Source: an uncultured Bacteroidales bacterium (GTDB taxonomy: Bacteria > Bacteroidota > Bacteroidia > Bacteroidales > P3). From it: a stretch of 64,000 nucleotides of DNA. Of this stretch, positions 45,365 to 55,387 are shown one piece after another. The first letter of the stretch is position 1. Each line of letters starts with the position of its first letter. Under the pieces are notes generated by a model. It saw only the letters and a program-made list of their open reading frames with translations. It made no database searches and had not been told where the DNA came from. The position numbers were made by a program, and so were the translations under genes. The DNA is taken from positions 62,001-126,000 of the forward strand of contig CAMVGR010000002.1 of NCBI GenBank assembly GCA_947167075.1. The letters are read 5' to 3'.

Positions 45365-46708
45365 TTATCGTGTTCTGACTGTGGTGGTGACACCAATCCA
45401 TCCGGGGACGGTGTAGCGTTTGCCATTTTCCAATCCGGCCATGAAAGCATCGGTCTGCTTCGGGAAGTGGGCGGAATAGGTGGCGATAGCTTTGTCGCAT
45501 GCTTCTACATTCTCTGGAGTCGGGTCGACACGTTTGGCCTGTTGCAGCACATCGACAGCTGCCCAGTATACGCTGCGTCCGTTCACATTGTCGTCGGTGG
45601 CGCTACCCGTGCTCGAACCGTAGAGAACGGCAATCATGCGATAGGGTTCTCCTTTGGTGGCATCAGTGGCCGCTGCATTGTTGAAGGCTGTGCGTGCCGC
45701 GCTGTATTGCTTCAGGTTGTAGTAGGCTATACCCATTTGCATGTAGGCGGTGTATTTATCTTTTGTGGATAGACCGTCGATGGCATCTTTCAGATAGTTG
45801 ATGGCATCGCTGAATTTGTCTTTCGAAATACACATTTGGCCCATTCGCAGTGCGGTGGTGGCTGTGGGTTCTAGGCGGTATAGGTTTTCGGTGGCTTTAA
45901 AGAAGAGCTCTTCTTTGGTGCAGCGTTTACGAGTCATGATACCGGTTATCTTCTTCAATAGGTCGACATTCTCGGGATCAGCCTCGAACTTTTTGCCATA
46001 GATTTCCACCAGCTGTTCGCAGCTTGCGTAAGGGGAGAAGGCTGCCTCTACGCCTGCAATGTAGCCACGTATGGTGGCTGCTTTGACGCTATCCTCAACG
46101 TTTTTCTGCAGCTCCTCTTCGAGTAGATCACTGGCGATGTCATAGTTGTCGACAACCAGGGTCGGCTCTGCATAGCCGGCGCGCACGTAGTTGATGGTTG
46201 CCTCCATATATTTCACTAGGTATGCTGCCTCCAGCCCACCTTCCATGGCAACTGCGTCATTGTATAGTTTGTAGTATCTTTCAAGACCTGCTTCTCCAAG
46301 TATGTCCTCAAGTTCCATGGCTTTCATGGCTGTAACTTTGGAAGCTTCTCCGAAATTGGCAATGCGTGTATCATAAAGAGCCATGAGTTCCTCAATCAGT
46401 TGGGCCCGCTCTTCTTCGTCTTTGGCTGCTTTGATTTTGGCTTCCATGATCTTTTCGCCACGGGTGTAGATATTTTTGCCGTTGGATGGGCATTTCTCCA
46501 CGAACACTTTCCAGTAGGGGTAGGCTTCGAGCAGATAGCGACTGTCTTTAGATTCGTTATACTGTTTCCAGTTGTCTTGGTATAGAGCTACTGGTTCGCG
46601 CATGCGCTCTTGCAATTCTTCGGGGCATCCTTTGATGTGTTGTGCCATGGCGGGAGTGGTAGCAATTCCAATCATCATGGCAATCGTCAGGAATTTAATC
46701 GTCTTCAT
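45365..46708 (-). CDS. Tetratricopeptide-repeat protein
   Basis: The 447-residue product has a signal peptide (MKTIKFLTIAMMIGIATTPAMAQ). Mostly helical sequence follows, with TPR-like helices toward the C-terminus: ALRMGQMCISKDKFSDAINYLKDAI and AYMQMGIAYYNLKQYSAARTAFNNAAATDATKGEPY. Such proteins in Bacteroidota are periplasmic scaffolds. Its place between the envelope genes lptC and the barrel protein suggests an envelope-assembly role, but the function is unknown. Confidence 0.75.
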   Translation of the reverse strand: MKTIKFLTIAMMIGIATTPAMAQHIKGCPEELQERMREPVALYQDNWKQYNESKDSRYLLEAYPYWKVFVEKCPSNGKNIYTRGEKIMEAKIKAAKDEEERAQLIEELMALYDTRIANFGEASKVTAMKAMELEDILGEAGLERYYKLYNDAVAMEGGLEAAYLVKYMEATINYVRAGYAEPTLVVDNYDIASDLLEEELQKNVEDSVKAATIRGYIAGVEAAFSPYASCEQLVEIYGKKFEADPENVDLLKKITGIMTRKRCTKEELFFKATENLYRLEPTATTALRMGQMCISKDKFSDAINYLKDAIDGLSTKDKYTAYMQMGIAYYNLKQYSAARTAFNNAAATDATKGEPYRMIAVLYGSSTGSATDDNVNGRSVYWAAVDVLQQAKRVDPTPENVEACDKAIATYSAHFPKQTDAFMAGLENGKRYTVPGWIGVTTTVRTR

Positions 46709-46782
46709 TGTGTTATTCTTATTTTAGTTTGTTTCTTGCTACTTGTTTTATTGTTTAGTATCGTTCGAACATTAATTATTGC

Positions 46783-48156
46783 TCAATCATATTTCCGTTT
46801 GAAGAACCAGCGTTCGCAACTGCTGACTGCAATTCCGAATGTGACAGTGTTACGTTGCAGTATGGAGCTGTTTCCTAAGCTGCTGTAGCCCAGGCTGAGA
46901 GTGAGGAGCGAACGTCCTTTTCTCATAGGTAGTGTTAGTCCTAGGCCTGCTCCCCATTCATCGACTCGTTGGCTATTGTTATTAATGTTGAGATGCAGTA
47001 CACCTGTTTCGCGATGAATGCCCATCCCCCAGCTGATACGTCCCCAATATGTGTTGGCATCCATGTTGCCCTTTTTCTCGAATCCTAAAGCATACCTGCT
47101 AAATGGGCCATAGTTGATGGAGCTGGTTCCGAATACAGAGGGCTGTCTTCCCTCCGTGTATTTCATTCCCGACCATGATGCAAAGGTCGCATCGAAGGCC
47201 AATTGCCAACGGTTGTTTCTTTCGAAGTTTAAGCCAAAGCCAAATGTGTTTGCTTGTTCAACTTTGCTGTTAAAACTGGGATCTCCGTCAGGACCAGGAA
47301 ACACTGTGTCTATAAGGCTCTCGTCGTTTGCATGATAGGTATAGATGATGGCCATGTCTTTCACGGTGAGATCCATATATGGTTTATACACGAGGCCCAG
47401 ACCCAGCGTGTATTTGTCGCCAATGGGCTGGCGGGCTTGTAGACCAAAGTCTAAGGTTATATTACCCATCGTTGTACGTTTGAAGCGACGGTTGGGTAAA
47501 TAATAGTGTGCCGAGTCGTTATGCATGAAGGTATTGGATATGGCACGATAAATGTTGCCCGTAAGGAAATTGACATTGAATCCCACTTGAATGTCCGGCT
47601 TCTTTTCGCTTCCATTCAATATGTTGAAAGCCATGCCTATAAATGCCTGGCTGATTCCTCCATTTCCATCGTAGATCGTTTTTATGGTGTCTGGATATGT
47701 GGGGTCGATACTTCTCGATACGGATTCGTAGTTCACGGTGGAGTAAGGCATAAGTCCGGCTCCTAATTTCCACCACTTGGTCAGGGGCATAGCCATGAGT
47801 AAGTATCCGATATTCCCATCGGCATCGAAGAGTCGCTCGTTGTTGTCCCGCAATACACTTGTCTGAATGCCTACTCCCATATCAAAGACGAAGCTCTCCG
47901 GCTGAATAGATCCGTAGCTGGCTGGATTGATGGGGTTGACGAGATTGTTTCCGTGAAGTGTATAGGCCACTCCTCCCATCTTGGTGATCATAGGAATGTT
48001 GTAGGGTTGCTCTACTGTCCCAACTCCAAACTGGGAAAACGGAATATTGAAACCATTCTGTGCTGTAAGAGGCTGCGTCAGTGCAATTAGGAAAAGCACG
48101 AATAGACAAAATGCGGAAGGTATAGTAATATCTCTTGTGTCAGGATGATGTTTCAT
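46783..48156 (-). CDS. Outer-membrane beta-barrel protein
   Basis: The 457-residue product has a signal peptide (ending TQPLTAQNG). It has a barrel-like pattern of aromatic-flanked strands, for example WGRISWGMGIHRETGVLHLNIN and LLTLSLGYSSLGNSSILQRNTVTFGIAVSS. The N-terminal region (GVGTVEQPYNIPMITKMGGVAYTLHGNNLVNPINPASYGS) is conserved in proteins often encoded next to coaX and lptC in Bacteroidota. Function is unknown. It overlaps coaX by four bases and lies 74 bases upstream of the TPR gene. Confidence 0.75.
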   Translation of the reverse strand: MKHHPDTRDITIPSAFCLFVLFLIALTQPLTAQNGFNIPFSQFGVGTVEQPYNIPMITKMGGVAYTLHGNNLVNPINPASYGSIQPESFVFDMGVGIQTSVLRDNNERLFDADGNIGYLLMAMPLTKWWKLGAGLMPYSTVNYESVSRSIDPTYPDTIKTIYDGNGGISQAFIGMAFNILNGSEKKPDIQVGFNVNFLTGNIYRAISNTFMHNDSAHYYLPNRRFKRTTMGNITLDFGLQARQPIGDKYTLGLGLVYKPYMDLTVKDMAIIYTYHANDESLIDTVFPGPDGDPSFNSKVEQANTFGFGLNFERNNRWQLAFDATFASWSGMKYTEGRQPSVFGTSSINYGPFSRYALGFEKKGNMDANTYWGRISWGMGIHRETGVLHLNINNNSQRVDEWGAGLGLTLPMRKGRSLLTLSLGYSSLGNSSILQRNTVTFGIAVSSCERWFFKRKYD

Positions 48157-48872
48157 TTATGTAGGTTTATTAATATTTCGTTAAGTCCTATAAGCGTTAA
48201 ATGTGGCTGATAATCCCAACCGTTGTTTCCTGCTGCAAGCAGTTGATCGGCATCGCCGCCAGTCAGTACTACCTGTAAGGATGGACAGCGTTGACGATAA
48301 GCAGTTACAAATCCTGCCAATGCCAGCATGGTGGCACCCAATGTACCTGCCAGGATACTCTCTTCGGTTGTCCGGCCTAATAAAGGAACGTTGGTTTCTC
48401 TATTAAAAGATACTAACGGTAGTTTGGCTGTAAAAGTATGCAGTGCCTGCAAATTAATTTTAAGCCCCGGCATTATGGCTCCACCGTGGTATATGCCCTC
48501 TGACGATAGGAAATCGACGGTGATGCATGTGCCGGCATCTATGATGAGGGTGTCTTTGCCGGGGTTCAGAGCCCATGCGCCACAAGCACTGGCTACGCGG
48601 TCGGCACCAAGTGTTTCGGGGGTACGGTAGTTTAGTTTGATGGGTAGTGGGGTGTGGTGATTGAGCAGTGTGGGTGTGATGCCCAATGTGGATATGTCTC
48701 CACTGGCACATGCTATCTCCTGCTCGCAATCTTCCTTCAGTTTGTTCCACTCGTTCTGAAAGCTATTGGCAGCAGTGTCCCCCATGGTCCATCGGCCACT
48801 GTCCTTAAGGGTTTTCCCCTCAAATGTTGCCCACTTTATCGAGGTGTTTCCTATGTCGAGTGTAAGATTCAC
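48153..48872 (-). CDS. coaX: Type III pantothenate kinase
   Basis: The 239-residue enzyme phosphorylates pantothenate, the first step of coenzyme A synthesis, needed for acetyl-CoA production by NifJ. The N-terminal phosphate motif DIGNTSIKWATF, TLGADRVASACGAW, DAGTCITVDFL and GGAIMPGL are diagnostic for CoaX. The start overlaps the pth stop by four bases. The stop overlaps the barrel gene start by four. Confidence 0.96.
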   Translation of the reverse strand: MNLTLDIGNTSIKWATFEGKTLKDSGRWTMGDTAANSFQNEWNKLKEDCEQEIACASGDISTLGITPTLLNHHTPLPIKLNYRTPETLGADRVASACGAWALNPGKDTLIIDAGTCITVDFLSSEGIYHGGAIMPGLKINLQALHTFTAKLPLVSFNRETNVPLLGRTTEESILAGTLGATMLALAGFVTAYRQRCPSLQVVLTGGDADQLLAAGNNGWDYQPHLTLIGLNEILINLHK

Positions 48873-49468
48873 GATTGTTCGGTATTCTCTTTCTTGATTC
48901 GTGGTGTAGTGTTGTGGATGTTCATAGCGCGGTCGGCTCCTTGTGTCGCAAAACAGAGTACGGTCTCCATTGCATGCTGCACGGCCTCCTCTATCTTGGC
49001 TAGATCGTCACCCTCAGGACGGCCCAGAACATAATCTATCTGCCCACCCCGTCCAAACGTATTGCCAACGCCTATGCGGAGTCTGCAGTATGCCTGTGTG
49101 CCAAGCGATTGCTCTATGTCGGCCAGTCCGTTGTGGCCTCCGCTCGATCCTTGCTTCTTCATCCGTATGGTACCGGGTGTTAGGGCAATATCATCGACGA
49201 TTACAAGCAGGTTGGAAAGGTCGGTTTTTTCGGCCTGCATCCAGTATCTCACGGCCTTGCCGCTGAGGTTCATATAGGTTGTGGGCTTGATCAGTATCAG
49301 TGTGCGTCCTTTGTAGTGTATTTCTGTGCGATAGGCATGACGTTCCAAGCTCCAGTGTGCATCGTGTTTTTTTGCAAGTGCATCGACCACCATAAACCCG
49401 GCATTGTGTCGTGTACCCTCGTATTCGGCACCGACATTACCCAATCCCACTATGAGATATTTGCTCAT
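48869..49468 (-). CDS. pth: Peptidyl-tRNA hydrolase
   Basis: The start at 49468 (MSKYLIVGLGNVGAEYEGTRHNAGF) gives 199 residues. The catalytic region TRHNAGFMVVDALA, LIKPTTYMNLSGKAV, DDIALTPGTIRMKKQGSSGGHNGL and RLRIGVG are all present. The enzyme releases tRNA from peptidyl-tRNA. An in-frame ATG upstream (MKWPKWLANIYKK) would give an N-terminal extension unlike the family. The -7 box is at 49554-49563. This is the first gene of the leftward pth-coaX-barrel run. Confidence 0.96.
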   Translation of the reverse strand: MSKYLIVGLGNVGAEYEGTRHNAGFMVVDALAKKHDAHWSLERHAYRTEIHYKGRTLILIKPTTYMNLSGKAVRYWMQAEKTDLSNLLVIVDDIALTPGTIRMKKQGSSGGHNGLADIEQSLGTQAYCRLRIGVGNTFGRGGQIDYVLGRPEGDDLAKIEEAVQHAMETVLCFATQGADRAMNIHNTTPRIKKENTEQS

Positions 49469-49553
49469 TGTGTCATCAATAGTTTTTTTGCAAACATCTT
49501 TTTTATAGATATTTGCGAGCCATTTTGGCCATTTCATCCGTTGCAGATTCGGG

Positions 49554-49563
49554 TGCAAAGATA
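49554..49563 (-). promoter_or_regulatory. -7 box of pth
   Basis: The minus strand reads TATCTTTGCA, 86 bases upstream of the preferred pth start. Confidence 0.55.
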
Positions 49564-49735
49564 CAACATTTTTACTATATATAAGAATAAAAATCGTCTC
49601 TGGCGGGCAATCGAGCCAGTGGCGTGTTGCTACATTATCTCTGCATCGAGCATAATTCTGCATTGTAGACAAGCATGGGTCGATGGACGACCAGCGAAAA
49701 CATGTTGCAATCAACTAAAACAAGGTCTGAATCCA

Positions 49736-49838
49736 GGCCTCAAAAAGGCCCTAAAAGCCCAAAATGCAACTCGCTGAAAAACAGCACTAAAGTGCCACCA
49801 AGTCTTACTCATCTCTTACTCATCCATTACTCATCTCC
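49736..49838 (-). repeat. Dispersed repeat R1, copy d
   Basis: Read on the minus strand it starts GGAGATGAGTAATGGATGAG, has two tandem units, then GACTTGGTGGCAC, TTTTTCAGCGAGTTGC, TTTTGGGCTTTTAGGGCC and a short T-run. CAGCGAGTT is identical to copy b. Confidence 0.85.
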
Positions 49839-50024
49839 TTATCATCTATTATTCGAGTAAGAGATAAGTAGTCGATAGCAAGTTTTAGATTAGGGAAAAA
49901 TAGGTAGAAACACCATGGACAGATAGATAACACCAGTCTGTTGGAGCTACATTTCTTTTATGGAAGAGGACTGCGCCGAGTGCCTGATTGAGCATCGCGC
50001 CCGATGGTGATCGGTATAAAACAA

Positions 50025-50061
50025 TTCGGGCCACCCTGTTGCAAGCAATGAGTGGCCCGAA
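50025..50061 (-). terminator. manA terminator
   Basis: TTCGGGCCAC and GTGGCCCGAA form a perfect 10-bp stem, 31 bases past the manA stop at 50092. Confidence 0.7.
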
Positions 50062-50091
50062 ATATATGTGTCGAGGATGGGGGAGAGGAGT

Positions 50092-51150
50092 CTATGATTC
50101 TTGCAGATTGCCGACAAATTGTGCCAGCCAGTCGCGATCATTGTTTGGCTTGTCTTCCCATGTAGATGTATCGATTGTCACCTCAAGCAGTTTGGCATTT
50201 CCCTCGCAGAACAGTTCCACGCCGTCTGCCACAGCGGGTATCAGTACGCATTCGCCTGTATGCGTCGGCACGATGGTTTCCATGCTCTTTACAGCAGCTA
50301 GCCCTTCCACGCACAGGTAGATGACAAAGGTGTCGATGTCTTCCAGGTTTTTTCGGATGGGAGTGTCGAAATCGATCAGCCGTGTGGTGAAATAGGGACA
50401 GTTGGCTATCGTGGTGGTGGCATTGTGTTGCAGCGGATAGTTGGTGCGGGCATGTCCTCGCACGGCTCCAAAATCGATGGCTTGTAGTGCTTCTGCTGTA
50501 TGTAGCTGGCGTTTCTTGCCATCTTTGTCTACCCTATCGTAGTCGTAGATGCGATAGGTGCAGTCGGAAGTCTGCTGTATTTCTGCCACCATGAGGCCCT
50601 TGCCCAGTGCGTGTACCCGTCCCGCGGGGATAAAATATACATCGCCGGCGTTGGGGTTCTCTATATGCAGCAGATCTAGCAGATGGCCGGTGTTCAGCGC
50701 GGCTTGGTATTCTTCTGGCGAAGAGTCGTGTTTGAATCCGCTTATCAGGCGAGCACCGTTGTCGGCTTGCATCACATACCACATTTCGGTCTTCCCCCAT
50801 GGCATACCGCGTTGTTGTGCTAGATTGTCGTCGGGATGCACCTGGATAGAAAGATCTTGAGCGGCATCGATAATCTTGATTAGCAGTGGAAAGTCGGTGC
50901 CATAGCGATTAAATACACGGTCGCCCACCAGGTCGCCCATGTATATCTCTATCGCTTCGTTCAAGGTGTTGTCGGCAAGGAAGCCATTGCTAATCACGCT
51001 CTCGTGGTATTTAACGCTCGAGAGGGCCCACAGTTCGCCACAGTTAGGCAGTGGTTCGTAGTTGAATCCGTAGTCTTTCAGCCGGTTCCCTCCCCAGATG
51101 ACATGCTTGTACATCGGGAGGAATTTGAGAGGATAAAGTGCTGACTGCAT
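50092..51150 (-). CDS. manA: Mannose-6-phosphate isomerase, class I
   Basis: The 352-residue zinc enzyme interconverts mannose-6-phosphate and fructose-6-phosphate. It has the N-terminal IWGGNRLKDYG and GELWALSS. The zinc-site segments are LSIQVHPDDNLAQ, WGKTEMWYVMQA and GDVYFIPAGRVHALGKGLMVAEIQQ. It feeds mannose into central metabolism or supplies sugar precursors for glycans. Its ATG overlaps the stop of the small lipoprotein gene by one base (TAATG). Confidence 0.95.
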   Translation of the reverse strand: MQSALYPLKFLPMYKHVIWGGNRLKDYGFNYEPLPNCGELWALSSVKYHESVISNGFLADNTLNEAIEIYMGDLVGDRVFNRYGTDFPLLIKIIDAAQDLSIQVHPDDNLAQQRGMPWGKTEMWYVMQADNGARLISGFKHDSSPEEYQAALNTGHLLDLLHIENPNAGDVYFIPAGRVHALGKGLMVAEIQQTSDCTYRIYDYDRVDKDGKKRQLHTAEALQAIDFGAVRGHARTNYPLQHNATTTIANCPYFTTRLIDFDTPIRKNLEDIDTFVIYLCVEGLAAVKSMETIVPTHTGECVLIPAVADGVELFCEGNAKLLEVTIDTSTWEDKPNNDRDWLAQFVGNLQES

Positions 51151-51368
51151 TAATAGGTGCGTGTGGTGTGACGATTGCGTTTGTTGGTGCCGCGCACCTT
51201 GATATTCGAATTCACTTTGGAGCCTTTGTTGGTCTGCTGCCGTTTGTACATCACCTCTTGGCCGGTGTTGCTTTTTCTGCTGCTACCGCACGAGACAACC
51301 GTGCAGCATGGAACTAACAATGCTGCTATAAGTAGCAAAGGCATACATTTTTTTGCGAAGCGTTTCAT
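51150..51368 (-). CDS. Small basic lipoprotein
   Basis: The start at 51368 gives 72 residues (MKRFAKKCMPLLLIAALLVPC), with a signal whose cysteines (CCTVVSC) include a lipobox-like site. The mature part is very basic (KRQQTNKGSKVNSNIKVRGTNKRNRHTTRTY). Small basic lipoproteins with this style are frequent in Bacteroidota. Function is unknown. It is one-base coupled to manA. A longer frame from 51458 would start before a plausible signal and overlap the S46 gene. Confidence 0.55.
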   Translation of the reverse strand: MKRFAKKCMPLLLIAALLVPCCTVVSCGSSRKSNTGQEVMYKRQQTNKGSKVNSNIKVRGTNKRNRHTTRTY

Positions 51369-51388
51369 AATATCCACGTGTTTGTTTA

Positions 51389-53506
51389 TTATTCCACTAA
51401 TGTCATTTCGTTTACAAGATGTCGGGCACCGGCATATTTGTCTATGATGAATAGGCAATACCGTATGTCGAGCGAGATGTTGCGGCAGTAGGCAGGGTCG
51501 AAGAGCAGGTCGCTCATGGTGCCTTCCCAGCAGCGGTCGAAGTTGATGCCCACCAGTTGCCCGTCGGCGTTGAGCACGGGGCTACCGCTGTTGCCACCGG
51601 TGGTGTGGTTGGTGGCGATGAATGCCACTGGCAGTTCGCCGTTCTTGTTGGCATATTGGCCGTAGTCTTTCTTTTGCCAGAGTTCCTTCAGGCGTGGCTC
51701 GACGCGGTAGTCGTACACGTCGGGGTTCTCCTTCTCCATAATGCCGTCGATGGTGGAGTAGGGGGTGTAGTAGACGGCATCTTTGGGTTTGAAGCCTTTC
51801 ACATGGCCGTAGGCCACACGCAGCGTCAGGTTGGCATCGGGAAAGAAGTTGCTGTCCGGATACTGCTCCATCATGCCACGGATGTAGGTACGCATTAGGC
51901 GCTGTATGTTGTCGTCGGCGACGCTATAGCGCTGACGCTTGTCGCCGCCGTAGCAGTAGTTGTATGCCTGAAAGAAGAGTTCGACGGCAGGGTCGGTACC
52001 GATGGCGTGGAGCATCTTGTTGCGCTTCATCGAAAGCACCTTTTCCAGCTTCTTGGGGTTGTTGAGGATAGACTTGGCGTAGACCTTGTGCAGGGTAGCC
52101 TCCACCTCGCTGGCGGTGCTGTGGCGGAGGTTCATGTAGGGGGCATAGCCGTGCTCCCACATGTAGACGAAGGTCTCCACGAAGATAGCCTCGTCGACGG
52201 GCGAGTGTAGGTCGAAGTCCTCGAAGTATCTTTCACTATCGATCCGCATGCTTGCCACCAGTGTTGTGTCGGCGTTGCGTTGTATGCGGAAGAGGCGGTA
52301 GGCACGGTTCATGAAGTCGCTGGCCATCACAGCCTCGTTGAAGTATGTCCACTCCAGCTCCACTTCGCGCAGTTGTGCATAGTTGGCCTCGAGGCTGTCC
52401 AGCACGTCGCGATACTGTGGTTTGTCGGCAGCCCAGATCCGGAACTGTGCTTCCTGCTCCATCTTCTGTTCTACACCGTGCAAGCGCTCGATGCCTAGGG
52501 TTTCTCCCTGCCATTTTTTCCATCCGTTGGCAATGCTTGCCACTCGCGATGCGTACTTCAGTCTTTGGGCAGGACTCTTGGCCATGGCATCGTTGTAGTG
52601 GTCGAGCCGTATGTCGCGCAGGGCAATGCGGACAGGATTCTCTTGGTTGGCTGCCATGTCTACGTAGTCGTGGGTTACGTAGCGTCGGGTGGTGCCAGGG
52701 TATCCAAACACGAATGTGAAGTCCCCTTCCTGTACCCCTTTCATGCTAATCTCTAGGTGTTTTATGGGCTGGTAGGGGACGTTGTCGATGCTGTAGTCGG
52801 CAGGCTTGCCATCGCGACCCACGTAGACGCGAAACATGGAAAAGTCGCCTGTATGACGGGGCCACATCCAGTTGTCGGTGTCGCCACCGAATTTGCCAAT
52901 GTTGCTTGGGGGTGCACCTACCAGTCGCACGTCGGTGAACACCTCGTTTACGTAAAGGAAGTACTGATTACCGTAGTAGAACGGTTTGATGACGGCGGTG
53001 TAGTGGGTGCCTTCGGTTGCTTGCAGTCTGACTTTGGTCATGTTGCGCTCCACTATCTTCTCACGGTCGGCCTCCGAAGTCTCGTCGGTGACACCTTCCA
53101 ACACTTGCCGGGTGACGTCTTCCATGCGCACCAGCCTGGTTACAGTCAATCCCGGGCAGGCCAGTTCCTCTTGACGATTCATAGCCCAAAAGCCGTGGGT
53201 CAGGTAGTCGTGTTCTACGGTCGAGTGACGCACGATGTAGCTGTAGCCGCAGTGGTGGTTGGTGAGGACTAGGCCTTCCTGACTGACAAATTCGCCTGTG
53301 CAGCCGCCTCCAAACAGGAGCACGGCATCTTTGAGCGACGCATTGTTGATGTCGTAGATGTCTTGCGCAGTGATGTGCATGCCTGCACGTTGCATGGCGG
53401 CTTCATTACGCTGCAGCAACATGGGTATCCACATGCCCTCATCTGCTCGTACCACCGTTGGCACAAGCATCACAACTATAAGTATTGCAATTAGTTTCCT
53501 CATCAT
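51389..53506 (-). CDS. S46 dipeptidyl-peptidase (DPP11-like)
   Basis: The start at 53506 (MMRKLIAILIVVMLVPTVVRADEG) gives 705 residues with a signal peptide. The serine-protease triad is visible as TNHHCGY (histidine near 85), DNWMWPRHTGDF (aspartate) and TGGNSGSPVLN (serine). Just after the serine, GINFDRCWEGTMSDL carries an arginine where DPP11 has the residue that selects Asp/Glu at P1; DPP7 has glycine there. It removes acidic dipeptides from extracellular peptides in the periplasm, supporting amino-acid fermentation. The -7 box (53524-53533) is 18 bases upstream. Confidence 0.9.
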   Translation of the reverse strand: MMRKLIAILIVVMLVPTVVRADEGMWIPMLLQRNEAAMQRAGMHITAQDIYDINNASLKDAVLLFGGGCTGEFVSQEGLVLTNHHCGYSYIVRHSTVEHDYLTHGFWAMNRQEELACPGLTVTRLVRMEDVTRQVLEGVTDETSEADREKIVERNMTKVRLQATEGTHYTAVIKPFYYGNQYFLYVNEVFTDVRLVGAPPSNIGKFGGDTDNWMWPRHTGDFSMFRVYVGRDGKPADYSIDNVPYQPIKHLEISMKGVQEGDFTFVFGYPGTTRRYVTHDYVDMAANQENPVRIALRDIRLDHYNDAMAKSPAQRLKYASRVASIANGWKKWQGETLGIERLHGVEQKMEQEAQFRIWAADKPQYRDVLDSLEANYAQLREVELEWTYFNEAVMASDFMNRAYRLFRIQRNADTTLVASMRIDSERYFEDFDLHSPVDEAIFVETFVYMWEHGYAPYMNLRHSTASEVEATLHKVYAKSILNNPKKLEKVLSMKRNKMLHAIGTDPAVELFFQAYNYCYGGDKRQRYSVADDNIQRLMRTYIRGMMEQYPDSNFFPDANLTLRVAYGHVKGFKPKDAVYYTPYSTIDGIMEKENPDVYDYRVEPRLKELWQKKDYGQYANKNGELPVAFIATNHTTGGNSGSPVLNADGQLVGINFDRCWEGTMSDLLFDPAYCRNISLDIRYCLFIIDKYAGARHLVNEMTLVE

Positions 53507-53523
53507 GTATAAAGTATTTAGAG

Positions 53524-53533
53524 TGCAAAGATA
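53524..53533 (-). promoter_or_regulatory. -7 box of the S46 peptidase gene
   Basis: The minus strand reads TATCTTTGCA, 18 bases upstream of the first of two adjacent ATGs. Confidence 0.6.
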
Positions 53534-53660
53534 CAAATTTTTTTTAAACTAGATAAACTTTTTTAGCCCCTTTGCATGTCGTTGAGCTGCTGCTGCGGTG
53601 TATGTGCCACGTTCCTCTCTTGTAGGTTCGGCGCGATTTTGACCTTTTTTTACGTTGCAT

Positions 53661-53700
53661 TCACGGTTCATCTACGGTGCATGTACGGAGGAAGTACGGT
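53661..53700 (+). repeat. Dispersed repeat R2, copy e (short, one unit)
   Basis: TCACGGTTCATCTACGG, one ACGGTGCATGT unit and ACGGAGGAAGTACGGT. Only the right-hand part of R2 is present. Confidence 0.75.
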
Positions 53701-53806
53701 TGTGATACGTGAAAGTTGCGGTTTTATCGGACTTCTAGGCTGGTTTAAAAACACTTCTTCGAGGAAAAGAGGAGTAGATAATTGCTTCCGATTTGTTATT
53801 TTTTCG

Positions 53807-53816
53807 TATTTTTGCA
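53807..53816 (+). promoter_or_regulatory. -7 box of cysS
   Basis: TATTTTTGCA lies 18 bases upstream of the ATG at 53835. Confidence 0.6.
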
Positions 53817-53834
53817 ATTCATAATTTTTTTAAT

Positions 53835-55322
53835 ATGGAACAACAGTTGTTGATATACAATACGTTAAGCAGACAGAAAGAGCTGTTTCGCCCCTTGACC
53901 GAGGGGAGGGTAGGCATGTATGTCTGTGGTCCGACCGTTTATGGCGACGGTCATTTGGGGCATGCACGCCCTGCCATCACTTTCGATGTGGTATACCGCT
54001 ACCTTCAGCATCTTGGATACAAAGTCAGGTATGTGCGCAACATCACCGATGTGGGCCACCTGGAGCACGATGCCGACGAGGGCGAGGACAAGATAGCCAA
54101 GAAAGCACGCCTCGAGCAGCTGGAACCGATGGAGGTGGCACAGTACTACACCAACCGCTACCATGCCGCCATGGAGCGGCTCAACGTGTTGCCCCCCAGC
54201 ATCGAGCCCCACGCCAGCGGCCACATCATGGAGCAGATTGCCCTCGTGCAGAGTATCCTCGACGCAGGCCTGGCCTACGTCTCGAACGGAAGCGTCTATT
54301 TCGATGTGCGTAAATATCAAGAAAAAACTCACAAGTATGGACAGCTGAGTGGCCGTGTGATCGACGAGATGCTAGCCACCACCCGCGAGCTAGACGGGCA
54401 GGACGAGAAGCGCTTCCCCGGCGACTTCGCCCTTTGGAAGAAGGCCTCGCCCGAGCACATCATGCGGTGGCCTTCGCCCTGGAGCGATGGTTTCCCTGGC
54501 TGGCATGCCGAGTGTACCGCTATGGGTGCCAAGTATTTGGGTTCCCCGTTCGATATTCATGGCGGTGGCATGGACCTCGTCTTCCCGCACCACGAGAGCG
54601 AGATAGCACAGTGTGTGGCCTCCACCGGCCACGCCCCCTGCCGCTACTGGATGCACAACAACATGATCACCATCAACGGCCAGAAGATGGGCAAGTCGCT
54701 GGGCAACTTCATCACCCTCGACGAGTTCTTCGCCGGCAGCCATAAGGACAAGGATGGCAAGGAGATGCTAGAACAACCCTACTCGCCCATGACCATCCGC
54801 TTCTTCATTCTCCAGGCTCACTACCGCTCCACCGTCGACTTCAGCAACGAGGCACTACAAGCTGCCGAAAAAGGCTTCTCGAAACTGATGGAAGCCTACA
54901 AGTCGTTGGAAAGAATCAGTGTATCCGCCAAGTCGGATAAGGCAGATATCTCCGACCTACGTCAGAAGTGCTATGATGCCATGAATGATGACTTTGCCAC
55001 ACCGACGGTGATCAGCCACCTGTTCGAGGCAGCCAAGACCATAAACGCTGCCGCCGATGGACATATCAAGCTATGCCAGGCCGACATCGACGAGCTGAAG
55101 TGGGTGTTCGACACCTTCCTCTTCGGCATTCTCGGCATGAAAGACGAGTCCAGCAGCGACAATACCGCCCTCATCGACAACCTGATGCACATTATCCTCG
55201 ACATCCGCGCCACCGCCAAGCAAAACAAGGACTGGGCTACCAGCGACCGCATCCGCGATGCGCTGAAGGAGGCCGGCGTCACCGTCAAGGACGGCAAAGA
55301 CGGCGCCACATACTCTTATTGA
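53835..55322 (+). CDS. cysS: Cysteinyl-tRNA synthetase
   Basis: The ATG at 53835 gives about 495 residues. The class I signatures are [20 protein letters not shown] (HIGH-like HLGH) and [10 protein letters not shown] (KMSKS-like KMGKS). The zinc-binding HHESEIAQ and CGPTVY cysteine are present, as is [14 protein letters not shown]. The enzyme charges tRNA-Cys. The upstream in-frame ATG at 53793 lies before the promoter box and is rejected. The gene stands alone. Confidence 0.97.
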   Translation: MEQQLLIYNTLSRQKELFRPLTEGRVGMYVCGPTVYGDGHLGHARPAITFDVVYRYLQHLGYKVRYVRNITDVGHLEHDADEGEDKIAKKARLEQLEPMEVAQYYTNRYHAAMERLNVLPPSIEPHASGHIMEQIALVQSILDAGLAYVSNGSVYFDVRKYQEKTHKYGQLSGRVIDEMLATTRELDGQDEKRFPGDFALWKKASPEHIMRWPSPWSDGFPGWHAECTAMGAKYLGSPFDIHGGGMDLVFPHHESEIAQCVASTGHAPCRYWMHNNMITINGQKMGKSLGNFITLDEFFAGSHKDKDGKEMLEQPYSPMTIRFFILQAHYRSTVDFSNEALQAAEKGFSKLMEAYKSLERISVSAKSDKADISDLRQKCYDAMNDDFATPTVISHLFEAAKTINAAADGHIKLCQADIDELKWVFDTFLFGILGMKDESSSDNTALIDNLMHIILDIRATAKQNKDWATSDRIRDALKEAGVTVKDGKDGATYSY

Positions 55323-55387
55323 GCATGGGTTGAAAAAAAGCAGGGGTGTGTAAGATTTGCCTCCATTTTTGCGTATTAATTATGTAG

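Larger units (their letters stand above)
49469..50091. other. Intergenic region with promoter, R1 copy and manA terminator
   Basis: It holds the pth promoter box (49554-49563), reversed repeat R1 (49736-49838) followed by an inverted GAGTAAGAGATAAG near 49855 that could fold back on it, and the hairpin of manA (50025-50061). No gene is visible. Confidence 0.55.
53507..53834. other. Divergent intergenic region between S46 gene and cysS
   Basis: It contains the -7 box of the S46 gene (53524-53533), a short R2 copy (53661-53700) and the cysS promoter box (53807-53816). Nothing else is evident. Confidence 0.55.
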